DNA of 64,000 nucleotides from JAXGPP01 sp040766885 (GCA_040766885.1 JAXGPP010000008.1:124001-188000), one strand, 5' to 3'. Counted from the first letter of the stretch, positions 7,465 to 16,750 are shown. The notes: a model not told the origin generated them from the sequence alone. Numbers and translations are program-made.

Positions 7465-9125
7465 AGTTCCGCCGACCGGCCCACCTCTGCATCTCCATCG
7501 TTCTCGCCCTGGCCGCATGCGCGCCCGCCGCGGGGGCGGAAACGGTGATCCGCATGACCGACGTCACCGCACAGTCGGGTATCACCTTCCGCCACACACA
7601 CGGCGGCAGCGGGCAGGCATTCATCGTCGAGGGTGTGGTGGGCGGGCTGGCGCTGTTCGACTACGACGGCGACGGCCTGATCGACATCTACTTCACCAAT
7701 GGCAAGCCCCTCCGCGGCACGCAGTCCGATACGTTCCCCCGCGATTCGCTCTACCGCAACAACGGCGACTGGACGTTCACCGACGTGACCGACCAGGCCG
7801 GTGTGGGAGACGTGGGACACGGCATGGGAGTGACCGCCGCCGACTATGATGACGATGGCGACCAGGACCTGTACCTGAGCCAGTTCGGCCCCAACGTGCT
7901 CTACCGCAATAATGGCGACGGGACGTTTACCGACATCACGCGCGAGGCCGGAGTCGACCGCGGCGACAAGGTTGGGGCCGGCACGTGTTTCCTCGACATC
8001 GAAAACGACGGCAACCTCGACTTGTACGTGGGCAATTACATCGATTTCAACTACGACAACCACGTGCCGATTGTCGTCGGCATGCACCGCTTCCACGCCG
8101 GGCCCCGCTACTACAAGCCGGTCCCCGATACATTGTTCCGCAACAATGGCGACGGGAGCTTCACCGATGTGACTGAGTCCTCCGGCATCGGCCAGGTGGC
8201 AGGGCCGTCGATGGGCATGGTCTGCCTCGACTTCGACGACGACGGCGACACCGACGTTTTCATTTGCAACGATGAAGAAGCCAACTTCCTCTTCCAGAAC
8301 GACGGCCGCGGGCACTTCGAGGAGACAGCGCTATCGGCGGGCGTGGCCTTCGACTTCTACGGCAAAGCCAACTCGAGCATGGGCGTCGACTGCGGCGATT
8401 ACGACAACGACGGCTGGCTCGACCTCTTCATGACCGACTACCAGGCCGAGATGCCCGTGCTCTATCACAATCTGGGAGACGGGTTCTTTGAAGACGCCAC
8501 CAGCGCCGCCGCCGTCAGTCCCGACCTGTTCCCGCATGTGAACTGGGGATCGGGGCTGGTCGACTTCGATCACGATGGCGACCGTGACCTGTTCATCGCG
8601 TGCGGACACTTCGATCATATCGAACACATCGACGACCGCACCGCGTTCAAGGTCCGAAACTTCCTCCTCGTCAATGACGGACAAGGCCGTTTCACCGATG
8701 TTTCCGCAGAGTGTGGCAGTGGACTGGCGCCCGTCGAGAGCAGCCGGGGAGCCGGTTTCGACGACCTGGACAACGATGGCGACGTCGATGCGGTAATCCT
8801 CAATGTCGAGTCTGTGCCGACGATTATCCGCAACGACTCCCGCACCGATGGCCTTTGGACCCAGATCCGCTTGCGCCGATCCCGCGGGAACCGCGACGCC
8901 GTCGGCGCCCGCGTGAAGGTCGTCGCCGGCGATCTGGTGCAGGTGGCGGAAGTTCACGCCGGGCGCGCCTATCAGAGCCACTTCGGCACCCGGCTCCACT
9001 TCGGATTGGGCCCCCGCGACCGCATCGACCGCGTCGAGGTGCATTGGCCCGGCGGAGAAGTTGAAGTATTCACCGACTTGCCCGTCAATCGACTGCTGAC
9101 ACTTACCGAGGCTGCGAAACCGTGA
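7461..9125 (+). CDS. Secreted CRTAC1-family FG-GAP/UnbV protein (cluster gene 2)
   Basis: A 554-aa secreted protein. A Sec signal peptide (about 25 residues, ending AAGAE) is followed by VTAQSGITFRHTHGG and a series of calcium-binding FG-GAP/VCBS blades, each with DxDxDG-type loops (ALFDYDGDGLIDIYF, AADYDDDGDQDLYL, DCGDYDNDGWLDLF). These should form a beta-propeller. The C-terminal 70 residues are an ASPIC/UnbV domain (GARVKVVAGD...EVHAGRAYQSH...LHFGLG). CRTAC1-type proteins are extracellular and thought to bind proteins or glycans; no enzyme activity is known. It overlaps the preceding TPR gene by 4 nt and the following TPR gene by 4 nt. Two paralogues lie downstream. Confidence 0.93.
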   Translation: MKFRRPAHLCISIVLALAACAPAAGAETVIRMTDVTAQSGITFRHTHGGSGQAFIVEGVVGGLALFDYDGDGLIDIYFTNGKPLRGTQSDTFPRDSLYRNNGDWTFTDVTDQAGVGDVGHGMGVTAADYDDDGDQDLYLSQFGPNVLYRNNGDGTFTDITREAGVDRGDKVGAGTCFLDIENDGNLDLYVGNYIDFNYDNHVPIVVGMHRFHAGPRYYKPVPDTLFRNNGDGSFTDVTESSGIGQVAGPSMGMVCLDFDDDGDTDVFICNDEEANFLFQNDGRGHFEETALSAGVAFDFYGKANSSMGVDCGDYDNDGWLDLFMTDYQAEMPVLYHNLGDGFFEDATSAAAVSPDLFPHVNWGSGLVDFDHDGDRDLFIACGHFDHIEHIDDRTAFKVRNFLLVNDGQGRFTDVSAECGSGLAPVESSRGAGFDDLDNDGDVDAVILNVESVPTIIRNDSRTDGLWTQIRLRRSRGNRDAVGARVKVVAGDLVQVAEVHAGRAYQSHFGTRLHFGLGPRDRIDRVEVHWPGGEVEVFTDLPVNRLLTLTEAAKP

Positions 9126-10570
9126 GCGCTCGACGACTGCGACGCAACCGGCCCGACACACTCGACGACCCGCTGCTGGCGCGCAACTGGCGGGCGCACT
9201 ACGGCTTGCTTGCCCTGGTATGCTTCGGGACGGCACTGGCCATAGCATGTCTTATCGCCTGGTTCTCTCCGCCCTCCGAGCCGGACGCCTCGCAGGCATC
9301 CCGCGAACCCGTACGATCGCCGTTGCCGTCGATCGCCTTGCCGCGGACTGCCGAAGAGCCCAGTGCTGAATCGATGCAGCGGGAACTGACTACGCTCATC
9401 GAAGAACTCGAGAGCCGATTCCCCCAGCTCTGCGGAGCGCTCCACGTCGCCGCGGTTGCGTATATCGACCTGCACAATACGGCGAAAGCGGAACAGTTGT
9501 GGCGAAAGTGCATTGAACTGGCGCCGGAACACTTGGGGCCGCACGTCGGGCTGGCAAACGTGGCGATGGACCGCGGCGACGACCAGGCGGCTGTCGAAAT
9601 TCTCGAGAAGGCGTTGGCAGCCGGCTACTCGTCGCCCGAACTCTACCATCAGTTCGGCGAAGCGCTTACCCGGATTGGCCAACTCGATCGGGCCAAGGAA
9701 GCGCTTGATCAGGGCGTAGAGGCATATCCCGCTTCCGCGCCGCTCTGGCGGTTGCTCGGGCAGACGCAAATGCAGCTGGGCGGACTGGACGAGGCGGAAG
9801 CATCGTTTGAGCGGGCGCTGGCCCTGGGCGAGCAATCGCCCGACCTGTACTTCGCCCTGGCCGGCGTATCGGCCCGGCTCGACAAGAGCGATGCGGCGGC
9901 CGAGTATCGCGCGAAATTCACTGCGGCAAAGAGCGCGGCAGCCGATGCAGGGCCCGACTCGTTCGACAGCCGCTACGCCGCCGCAGTGAGGCAGACATTG
10001 GTGCGGAGCCTGCAGGGCGCCGCGGCCGTCTACGCGCGGCAGAACGACCTGCTGCGCGCGGAGCAGCTCTCTCTCCGCGCCCTGGCCCTCGATCCCGACG
10101 ATACGGTGGCCCTCCGCGAACTGTCACAAATCTATCGCTCTCAAGGGCGATTGGCCGACATGCTGGAGGTTCAACAAAGGCTGGTGGAGATCGACCCGAA
10201 AAGCGCGTACGATCACATCAACCTGGCAAGCGTGGCGGCGGAGCTGGGTGATTACTCCAAGGCGGAGACGGCCCTGAAAGTAGCCATCCGCGCGCGGCCC
10301 GATCTGGCACTGCCCTACCTGTCGCTTGCGCGGCTCCGCTTGGATCAAGGCGACTTCAGCCAGGCGCGGTTGTTTGCCGAGGGAGCGGTGCGGCGCGAGC
10401 CGAGTCCCGACGGCTACGCAATGCTGGCGGCCGCCTGCGAGGCGCTCGGCGACACCCGCGCGGCGGAGTCGGCCCGTAATGCGGTCCTCAGGCTCTCCGG
10501 CCCCGCGTCGTCCAATCCCGCCGACCCGTCTTCCCCGCCGCCGTCACCCGCAGCCGAGACGCCGCCATGA
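9122..10570 (+). CDS. Membrane-anchored TPR protein (cluster gene 3)
   Basis: A 482-aa paralogue of the TPR protein at 6001. It has a basic N-terminus, one hydrophobic helix at about residues 30-48, and then TPR units such as AEQLWRKCIELAPEHLGPHV and EVQQRLVEIDPKSAYDHIN. The shared order of linker, repeats and C-terminal Ala/Pro-rich tail points to an old tandem duplication with its neighbour. The start is a GTG whose last bases are part of the TGA of the preceding gene (GTGA overlap), implying translational coupling. It overlaps the next CRTAC1-type gene by ATGA. Predicted role: anchored scaffold for the secreted propeller proteins, by inference only. Confidence 0.88.
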   Translation: MSARRLRRNRPDTLDDPLLARNWRAHYGLLALVCFGTALAIACLIAWFSPPSEPDASQASREPVRSPLPSIALPRTAEEPSAESMQRELTTLIEELESRFPQLCGALHVAAVAYIDLHNTAKAEQLWRKCIELAPEHLGPHVGLANVAMDRGDDQAAVEILEKALAAGYSSPELYHQFGEALTRIGQLDRAKEALDQGVEAYPASAPLWRLLGQTQMQLGGLDEAEASFERALALGEQSPDLYFALAGVSARLDKSDAAAEYRAKFTAAKSAAADAGPDSFDSRYAAAVRQTLVRSLQGAAAVYARQNDLLRAEQLSLRALALDPDDTVALRELSQIYRSQGRLADMLEVQQRLVEIDPKSAYDHINLASVAAELGDYSKAETALKVAIRARPDLALPYLSLARLRLDQGDFSQARLFAEGAVRREPSPDGYAMLAAACEALGDTRAAESARNAVLRLSGPASSNPADPSSPPPSPAAETPP

Positions 10571-12249
10571 CGGGTTGCCGCGTCTGCTGTTGCGCCCTTG
10601 CGATTCTTGTTATGTGGGGGCGGCCGAGCGCCGCCGACACGCCGGCTCCGCCCGCGATAATTCGCTTGGTCGATGTCACCGCCGAATCGCGCATTGCCTT
10701 TCGGCACAACACCGGAGGAATCGGCCGGCAGTACACCGTCGAGTTCATGGCGGCCGGGCTGGCCCTGTTCGATTACGACAACGACGGCCTGATCGACATC
10801 TACTTCCCCAACGGCGCGCCCCTTCCCGGCGCCACGCCTGACACGGTCTACAACGACGCGCTCTACCGCAACAACGGCGATGGGACGTTCAGCGATGTGA
10901 CCGACGCGGCCGGCATGACCCATGTCGGCCACGGCCAGGGGGTTGCGGCTGCCGACTACGACAACGATGGCGACCAGGACCTGTACGTCAACAACTTCGG
11001 GCGCAATGTGCTCTACCGCAACAACGGCGACGGAACGTTCAGCGACGTCACGCGCAACGCCGGTGTCGATCGCGGCGAGCGGTTCGGCTCGGGCGTCTGC
11101 TTTCTCGATATCGAGGCCGACGGCGACCTCGACCTCTACGTGGCCAACTATCTCGACTTCACCTTCGCGGAACACGCGGCACGGGTGCGGCAGTCTTACC
11201 CCTACCCGCCCGGTCCGCAGAGCTTTCGGCCCCAGCCTGACAATCTGTTCTGCAACAACGGCGACGGAACGTTTACCGATGTGAGCCAGTCGTCCGGGAT
11301 CGGCCGGTTCGCCGGGCCGAGCATGGGGGCGATCTCGCTCGATGCCGACGGCGACGGCGACAGCGACCTGTTTGTCTGCAACGACGCCAAGGCGAACTTC
11401 TTCTTTCGCAACGACGGCCGCGGATCCTTCGAGGAGGCGGCTCTGGAAGCTGGGTTGGCCTTCAACTTCTACGGGCACGAGAATGGCAGCATGGGCGCCG
11501 ACTGCGGCGACTACGACAACGACGGCCGCCTCGACCTGTTCATGACCGACTACACCGGCGAGCGGCCAGTGCTCTACCGAAACCTGGGCGGCGGCTTGTT
11601 CGAGGATGCGGCTGGTCCGGCGGGAGCGGCCCAAGGGACCGTTGCGCCAACGAAGTGGGGCGCCGCCCTGGCCGACTTCGACAACGACGGCGACCGCGAT
11701 CTGTTCATTGCATGCGGCCATTTTCTCGAGAACATCGCCGCGATCGACGATCGCACGAGCTACCGCACCCGCAACATCCTGCTCGTCAACGACGGCCGAA
11801 GATTCACCGACGTCTCCGAGTCCGCGGGCGATGGCCTGGCAGTGGTCGAAAGCAGCCGCGGGGCCGGCTGCGACGATCTCGACAACGACGGCGACCTCGA
11901 TGTCGCAATCCTCAATTCAAACGCGCGGCCGACGATCCTCCGCAACGAAACGGCGGCCGGGAATCACTGGCTACAAATCATGCTGCGCGGCGTCGCCGCG
12001 AACCGCGACGGTGTCGGGTCGCACGTCACTGTGGTCGCGGGAGAACGGATTCAGGTGGCTGAAGTCCACAGCGGACGCGGCTACCAGGGGCACTTCGGCA
12101 CCCGGCTGCACTTCGGGCTGGGCAAACTCCAGCGAGTCGATCGCGTGGAAGTCCGCTGGCTGGGGGGCGGTGTGGAAGTGTTCGATGTGCCCGCGGCGGA
12201 CCGGCTGATCGTGCTTGCGCAGGGCAGCGGCCGGAAGGTGGAGCCATGA
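10567..12249 (+). CDS. Secreted CRTAC1-family FG-GAP/UnbV protein (cluster gene 4)
   Basis: A 560-aa secreted protein with a signal peptide (about 22 residues), FG-GAP blades with calcium-loop motifs (ALFDYDNDGLIDIYFPNG, DIEADGDLDLYVANY, DCGDYDNDGRLDLFMTDY) and a C-terminal ASPIC/UnbV domain (EVHSGRGYQGHFGTRLHFGL). It is closely similar in domain order to the protein at 7461, with local differences in blades 3-5. The ATG overlaps the stop of the TPR gene (ATGA). The next CRTAC1 paralogue again overlaps by 4 nt, with no TPR gene in between. Confidence 0.93.
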   Translation: MTGCRVCCCALAILVMWGRPSAADTPAPPAIIRLVDVTAESRIAFRHNTGGIGRQYTVEFMAAGLALFDYDNDGLIDIYFPNGAPLPGATPDTVYNDALYRNNGDGTFSDVTDAAGMTHVGHGQGVAAADYDNDGDQDLYVNNFGRNVLYRNNGDGTFSDVTRNAGVDRGERFGSGVCFLDIEADGDLDLYVANYLDFTFAEHAARVRQSYPYPPGPQSFRPQPDNLFCNNGDGTFTDVSQSSGIGRFAGPSMGAISLDADGDGDSDLFVCNDAKANFFFRNDGRGSFEEAALEAGLAFNFYGHENGSMGADCGDYDNDGRLDLFMTDYTGERPVLYRNLGGGLFEDAAGPAGAAQGTVAPTKWGAALADFDNDGDRDLFIACGHFLENIAAIDDRTSYRTRNILLVNDGRRFTDVSESAGDGLAVVESSRGAGCDDLDNDGDLDVAILNSNARPTILRNETAAGNHWLQIMLRGVAANRDGVGSHVTVVAGERIQVAEVHSGRGYQGHFGTRLHFGLGKLQRVDRVEVRWLGGGVEVFDVPAADRLIVLAQGSGRKVEP

Positions 12250-13919
12250 ACCTGCCCTCCGTCGGCTGCCTGGGCTTAATACTGTGCGCACTCGCCGGCG
12301 CTGCGGCGGCCAACGACGGATGCACCATCCGCCTCACCGACGTGACCGCGGCCACCGGCATCGAGTTCCGGCACACCGACGGCGCCACCGGTGAGTATTA
12401 CATCGTCGAAAGCGTGGTCGCCGGCCTGGCGCTCTTCGACTACGACGGCGACGGCCAGATCGACATCTACTTCACGAATGGCTCGCCGGTCGGCCGAGAC
12501 ACCGCCGGAGAGCGGCCGCGCGACGCGCTCTACCGCAACAACGGCGACTGGACCTTCACCGACGTGACCGAAGAAGCCGGCGTGGGAGACAAGGGCTTCG
12601 GACTTGGCGTGACAGTCGCGGATTACGACAACGACGGCGACCAGGACCTGTACCTGAACAACTTCGGTCCCAATGTCCTCTATCGCAACAACGGCGACGG
12701 CACCTTCAGCGACGTGACGGCCTCGGCTGGTGTAGACCGCGGCAGCCGGGTGGGGGCCGGCACCTGCTTCCTCGATATCGATGCCGACGGCGATCTCGAT
12801 CTCTACGCGGCCAGCTACGTCGATTTCCGCCCTGAGAACAACATCGTCCGCATGGTCGGGCCGCACCGATTCCACCCGGGGCCCGCCGATTTCCCCCCCA
12901 TGCGCGACTACCTCTTCCGCAACAACGGCGACGGCACGTTTGCCGACATCAGCGAAGCGGCGGGCATCGCCGCTGTGGCAGGCGCGGGGATGGGCATGAT
13001 CTCGTTCGATTGCGACGACGACGGCGACAGCGACGTCTTCGTCTGCAACGATCATGGGGCCAACTTCCTCTTTCAGAACGACGGCCGCGGCCAGTTCACC
13101 GAAACGGCTCTGGCCTCCGGACTGGCGCTCGATCTCTATGGCAACGCGAACGGGCACATGGCGCCCGATTGCGGCGACTACAACGGCGACGGACTGCTCG
13201 ACGTCTACGTGACCGACTACGCGGCCCAAATGCCCATTCTCTACCGCAACCTCGGACGCGGATTGTTTGAAGACGCCACCCGGGCAGCCCGAGCTGGCAG
13301 TAGCGCGTTTCCGCACGTGAAATGGGGAACCGGCTTCGCCGACTTCGATCTCGACGGCGACGCCGACCTGTTCATCGCCACCGGGCATTTCATGGACAAC
13401 CTGCGGTTCATCGACGATCGCACCTCGCCCGAACTCCGCAACATCCTGCTGATGAACAACGGCGACGGCAAGTTCATCGATGTCTCATCGCGATCGGGGA
13501 GCGGGCTGGGGGTCGTGGCGAGCAGCCGCGGCGCCGGGTTCGACGATCTCGACAACGACGGCGACGTCGACGTGGCGATCCTCAATTCCAACGACCGCCC
13601 CACGATCCTCCGCAACGATTCGCCAACCGGCAACCGCTGGCTCCAGGTTGCCCTGCGCGGCGTCTCCGCCAACCGCAACGGCGTGGGAGCCCGCGTCCGT
13701 CTCACCGCCGGCGGACGAACGCAGGTCGCGGAGGTGCATAGCGGCCGCGGCTACCAGGGGCACTTCGGCTCGCGCCTCACCTTCGGCCTGGCCGGTGCCG
13801 CCTGGGTAGATCGCATCGAAGTCCGCTGGCTCGGCGGCGCTCGCGACGTCTTCGCGGACATTCCCGCCGATCGCCTGATCGTGCTCACCGAAGGCACGTC
13901 GCAAACCGAACCCCAGTAG
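12246..13919 (+). CDS. Secreted CRTAC1-family FG-GAP/UnbV protein (cluster gene 5)
   Basis: A 557-aa secreted protein and the third propeller paralogue of the cluster. It has a short signal peptide (about 20 residues, ending GAAAAND), FG-GAP/VCBS calcium loops (ALFDYDGDGQIDIYFTNG, DIDADGDLDLYAASY, DCGDYNGDGLLDVYVTDY) and a C-terminal ASPIC/UnbV domain (EVHSGRGYQGHFGSRLTFGL). In the segment around the second and third blades (PHRFHPGPADFPPMRDYLF) it is nearer to the protein at 7461 than to its direct neighbour. Translation is probably coupled to the gene before it through ATGA. It ends the five-gene unit; the next gene is convergent. Confidence 0.93.
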   Translation: MNLPSVGCLGLILCALAGAAAANDGCTIRLTDVTAATGIEFRHTDGATGEYYIVESVVAGLALFDYDGDGQIDIYFTNGSPVGRDTAGERPRDALYRNNGDWTFTDVTEEAGVGDKGFGLGVTVADYDNDGDQDLYLNNFGPNVLYRNNGDGTFSDVTASAGVDRGSRVGAGTCFLDIDADGDLDLYAASYVDFRPENNIVRMVGPHRFHPGPADFPPMRDYLFRNNGDGTFADISEAAGIAAVAGAGMGMISFDCDDDGDSDVFVCNDHGANFLFQNDGRGQFTETALASGLALDLYGNANGHMAPDCGDYNGDGLLDVYVTDYAAQMPILYRNLGRGLFEDATRAARAGSSAFPHVKWGTGFADFDLDGDADLFIATGHFMDNLRFIDDRTSPELRNILLMNNGDGKFIDVSSRSGSGLGVVASSRGAGFDDLDNDGDVDVAILNSNDRPTILRNDSPTGNRWLQVALRGVSANRNGVGARVRLTAGGRTQVAEVHSGRGYQGHFGSRLTFGLAGAAWVDRIEVRWLGGARDVFADIPADRLIVLTEGTSQTEPQ

Positions 13920-13987
13920 GCCTTCGGCCGCTTCGCCCGGCGCATTCGGCGCCGGCGCCCGCTGCCAACCGCAGTCTGTTCGCGCTT

Positions 13988-14221
13988 TCAGGCACGGTCG
14001 GCCACCGCCTCGACACCCGCATGGCGGGCGCAGTTGGCGCAGCAGTAAAACGTCCCGTCCTGCTCCACGCCATGTCCCACGATCCTGCAGCCACAGTGGG
14101 CGCATTCGGGAGCCATCGCGTGGATCGCGCATTCAAAGCTGTCGAACGTTCCGGTCCGCCCCTGAGCGGTAATCGTAAACGATTTGTCGTAGTCGTTGCC
14201 GCATACGTCGCACTTGGCCAT
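13988..14221 (-). CDS. Small Cys-rich metal-binding protein (metallothionein/zinc-ribbon-like)
   Basis: A 77-aa protein with nine cysteines in CxxC-type pairs: KCDVC at the N-terminus, FEC and PECAHCGC in the middle, and YCCANC near the end, with FDSFECAIHA between them. This looks like a small TRASH/zinc-ribbon fold. Similar proteins in many bacteria are often annotated as prokaryotic metallothionein, but binding has not been shown for this sequence. The start ending at 14221 is chosen for its perfect GGAGG 5 nt upstream; the frame stays open for 15 more codons. It is convergent with the CRTAC1 cluster and lies downstream of trmB on the same strand, about 110 nt away. Confidence 0.75.
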   Translation of the reverse strand: MAKCDVCGNDYDKSFTITAQGRTGTFDSFECAIHAMAPECAHCGCRIVGHGVEQDGTFYCCANCARHAGVEAVADRA

Positions 14222-14329
14222 GTCAGCCTCCTCTTGTGGGTTAAGAATAGGCGAATCGTTGGCCAAGCGTGCATAACCTGTTCCGAACCGCGGCAGGCTC
14301 GCGCTGTTTCCTCGGGAATAGAGCAGTCC

Positions 14330-15100
14330 CTATCGCCGTCGACGGCGGTGATTTGACTTGCGATGACGCCACGACGTGGCGTCGAAGCCAGGCGCCGGCA
14401 GTCCGGCGATCAACTCGCCGATGGCCGCGTCGTCGAGTTCGCAGCGCGGCTGCCCGTAACCGCGGAAGATCGGCAGGCCCATTCGGCGGGCCATAATCTC
14501 GCGGCGGCTGCGCCCCTCGGGCATGTCGGGCCACGGACCGGCCTGCTCCTCGAAATGGAGAAACCTGGGCGCGATCGTCGCGATGTATTCCCAATACGCC
14601 CGGTTGTCGGTCTGGACGACGAACAGCCCCTCGGGCTCTAGCGCCCGGTGCACCAGCGCGAGAAAGGCGGGCGTGATCAGACGCCGTTCCTTCTTCTGGC
14701 TGTCGGCGTAGGGTTGCGGGTGATAGACGTGGATCTCGCGAACCGTGCCCCGAGCGACATAATGTTCCAGGAAGTGATGTCCGCCATCCACGGCGAACCG
14801 CACGTGGTGCAGGCCTCGCTGATTCGCCCGGCGCGTGGCATAACGGATCACCACCGGCAAAATGTCGAGCCCTAGGTGGTTCATCTCAGGCCGCGCGATC
14901 GCGCTGGCCAGCGTGAAGCGGCCGTTGCCGCACCCCAGATCGAGCACCACCGGCGCGCGACGGCCGAACACCGCTTCCCAATCGAGAGGGCCCGGCGGCG
15001 GCAGCTTCTTGATCGCTGTCCGCGCCCACTGCTCGGGTGGCAGGATGGCGCCCGGAATCGGCACCCCCAACTCGTGTTCGATATCGCCCGGCTTCGGCAT
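14330..15100 (-). CDS. trmB: tRNA (guanine-N7-)-methyltransferase-like, TrmB family
   Basis: A 256-aa SAM-dependent methyltransferase. The SAM-binding motif I is VLDLGCGNGRF (about residues 52-62), followed by NHLGLDI, as in TrmB, which makes m7G46 in the tRNA variable loop. The usual catalytic segment of TrmB (FPDPWxKKRH) is replaced by YHPQPYADSQKKERR, and QTDNRAYW follows, so membership is clear but the enzyme belongs to a divergent branch. The C-terminus is Arg/His-rich (RHRKSNHRRRRR), plausible for RNA binding. It lies 15 nt after the radical SAM gene on the same strand, and no Shine-Dalgarno is visible, so translation is likely coupled. Confidence 0.8.
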   Translation of the reverse strand: MPKPGDIEHELGVPIPGAILPPEQWARTAIKKLPPPGPLDWEAVFGRRAPVVLDLGCGNGRFTLASAIARPEMNHLGLDILPVVIRYATRRANQRGLHHVRFAVDGGHHFLEHYVARGTVREIHVYHPQPYADSQKKERRLITPAFLALVHRALEPEGLFVVQTDNRAYWEYIATIAPRFLHFEEQAGPWPDMPEGRSRREIMARRMGLPIFRGYGQPRCELDDAAIGELIAGLPAPGFDATSWRHRKSNHRRRRR

Positions 15101-15115
15101 GGGTGCGCGGTACTC

Positions 15116-15997
15116 TTACCCGGGGTACGTCGATACCGCCAGCCCAGTCTCGCGCCGTACTCGGTCGGCCAATGCGTCGAGTTCGTCGCTGGTCAAAGCG
15201 GAGACCCAGTCGACTGCCGGACGACGCGCGATGGTGTAAAGCTGCACCAGCTTGATGCGGCCGCCGGACGCAATAATCTCGTTGAGGCGATCGCGGTACG
15301 CGGCCTGTTCTTCCGGCGGCGGCGACTGGCCTTCGACGCGCATGAACATCGACTGGATGACAATCGGCCGTGCTTGGGCTGCCTCGCACAAGTTATCCAG
15401 GATCCGCTGGAAACGGATCGCACTGCGGACGATCCGCTCGTAGTAGGCTTCGGTCCCGGCGTCCAGCTTGGCCCAGATTTCGCCGCCGTTGGCGTCAAGA
15501 ATCGCCAGCCCGCGCCGCACATGTTCGCGGTGGAACATGCTCGCATTGGTGATCAGCACAAGCTTCAGTTCGTCGAGCTTCAGCCGGCGGCGGACATCGG
15601 CCGCCGCGCCTACTACCTCGGCAAAGTTGCGGTACGTCGTCGGCTCTCCGTCGCCGCTGAAGGCGATGTCGTTCAGGCGCCGCCAGCCGGGCGGCGTGTG
15701 GGCGAATCGCGGATGCTCGAACAGCCGGCCCGAGGCCGCCAGGCTTACAGTCGCTTCCAGTTCAGCCGATAGCCGGTCGAGCTCCAGGAATTCCTTTTCC
15801 CCGAGATCCGCCCGGGCGACCTGGCAGTAGACGCAATCGAAATTGCAGACTTTGTCGAGGTTCAGATTGACGCCGATCGACACGCCCCCGGCACGGCGAC
15901 TGATCACCGGGTAGACGTAGCGGTTCTGTTCGAAATTCCGCGGATGGGCGGCGAACAACAGACTGCGCTCATCGGTCTCAGCGCGTGGATCGCTCAT
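15116..15997 (-). CDS. Radical SAM protein (tRNA wybutosine-synthase-like group)
   Basis: A 293-aa radical SAM enzyme. The [4Fe-4S] cluster motif is CNFDCVYC (Cx3Cx2C) at about residues 51-58, preceded by SIGVNLNLDKV. A GDGEPTTY segment fits the GGE-type SAM contact. The order PVISRRAGGVSIGVN...CNFDCVYCQ matches a widespread group often annotated as wyosine [tRNA(Phe)-imidazoG37] synthetase-like radical SAM, but its reaction in bacteria is not established. Its start overlaps the stop of the small upstream gene by 4 nt, and trmB follows 15 nt later, suggesting a tRNA-modification or translation-linked operon. Confidence 0.85.
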   Translation of the reverse strand: MSDPRAETDERSLLFAAHPRNFEQNRYVYPVISRRAGGVSIGVNLNLDKVCNFDCVYCQVARADLGEKEFLELDRLSAELEATVSLAASGRLFEHPRFAHTPPGWRRLNDIAFSGDGEPTTYRNFAEVVGAAADVRRRLKLDELKLVLITNASMFHREHVRRGLAILDANGGEIWAKLDAGTEAYYERIVRSAIRFQRILDNLCEAAQARPIVIQSMFMRVEGQSPPPEEQAAYRDRLNEIIASGGRIKLVQLYTIARRPAVDWVSALTSDELDALADRVRRETGLAVSTYPG

Positions 15998-16266
15998 GCC
16001 GGTCGCAGCGCGGTGAACTCATCCAGCGTCACCGTGGTCAACTCGCCGTCGGGCAACTGCAGCAGGATCACGTCGCTGAATACCTTGTCGTCGATATTGC
16101 GGCGAAAATGCAGCCCATGACGCCGCCGCTCCGTCCGCACCACCGTGCCGGCAGTCCTCGAGGTCCACTGCCGCTGGCCGACCGTCACCAGGTGCTCGAC
16201 CTCGATCCGATCGCCCGGCTTGAGTTCGTCGAACTGGAGCGCCGTTTCCACTCTACCACTTGCCAT
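15994..16266 (-). CDS. Small conserved protein of unknown function
   Basis: A 90-aa protein without signal peptide or membrane segment. It begins MASGRVETALQFDELKPGDR, where LKPGDRIEVEHLV is typical of small beta-barrel domains, and it is rich in charged residues. I do not recognise a named family. A GGGGG-rich stretch 7-12 nt upstream of the ATG may serve as ribosome binding site. It overlaps the radical SAM gene by 4 nt, so the two are translationally coupled, and the small protein may be an accessory subunit. Confidence 0.65.
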   Translation of the reverse strand: MASGRVETALQFDELKPGDRIEVEHLVTVGQRQWTSRTAGTVVRTERRRHGLHFRRNIDDKVFSDVILLQLPDGELTTVTLDEFTALRPA

Positions 16267-16750
16267 AATCTCGCCCCCCCAGGGTCAAGAAATTCGAGCC
16301 GGTCCTTCCGGATCGACGAGCACTACGGCCTCAACCACACTATTGGGCCGATCGGCCGTTCCGTGCGCAACAAGCGGCCACTTTGTGCCAGGACGTTGCC
16401 AGTCCATGCCGCGTTCACGGCAACCGAGCCACTGCGAAGCTTTCACCTAACCTGTTGAGGCGCAGCCGTCTCGGCTCCATTTCCGCCAAGCGTGTTCGCC
16501 GGCACCAAAGGAGGTGTCACGGCCTCTTCCAGACTGCAAAGCAGCCATCTGGAATTCTCGCCCATTCGCTCGATCGGGCAATCCCAGTCTCTGGACCAAG
16601 CGGCACTGGTCCCTTCGGGGGAGATCGGCCGCCTGTCGTAAGACGGCCGACCTGCGCGGTCTAGACAACACTGTCAGCGACAGAACGAGCCGCCGGTTGG
16701 TCCCCGCCGATGTCCGGCGGGGCACCCCATGGCATCTGCCGGCCGACTCC
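16267..16750. other. Gene-free stretch of about 480 nt
   Basis: No convincing gene, promoter or RNA was found here. It contains a GGAGGTGTCACGG string near 16510 without a good reading frame behind it, and a short CGGCCG/CGGCCG hairpin near 16630. It separates the ilv genes from the small protein/radical SAM group on the same strand and should hold the promoter of the latter. Confidence 0.4.
16702..16722 (-). terminator. Hairpin downstream of ilvC
   Basis: CCCCGCCG and CGGCGGGG form a perfect 8-bp stem with a 5-nt loop, about 30 nt beyond the ilvC stop codon. There is no T-run, so it is only a possible terminator or mRNA-end-stabilising hairpin. Confidence 0.35.

Noticed and set aside
10414..11721. 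A 435-codon antisense frame over the CRTAC1 genes, with similar frames at 7326-8315 and 12276-13388
   Set aside because: The repeated Val/Ala-rich pattern is the complement of the DxDGD calcium loops of the sense genes, which are clearly the real genes.
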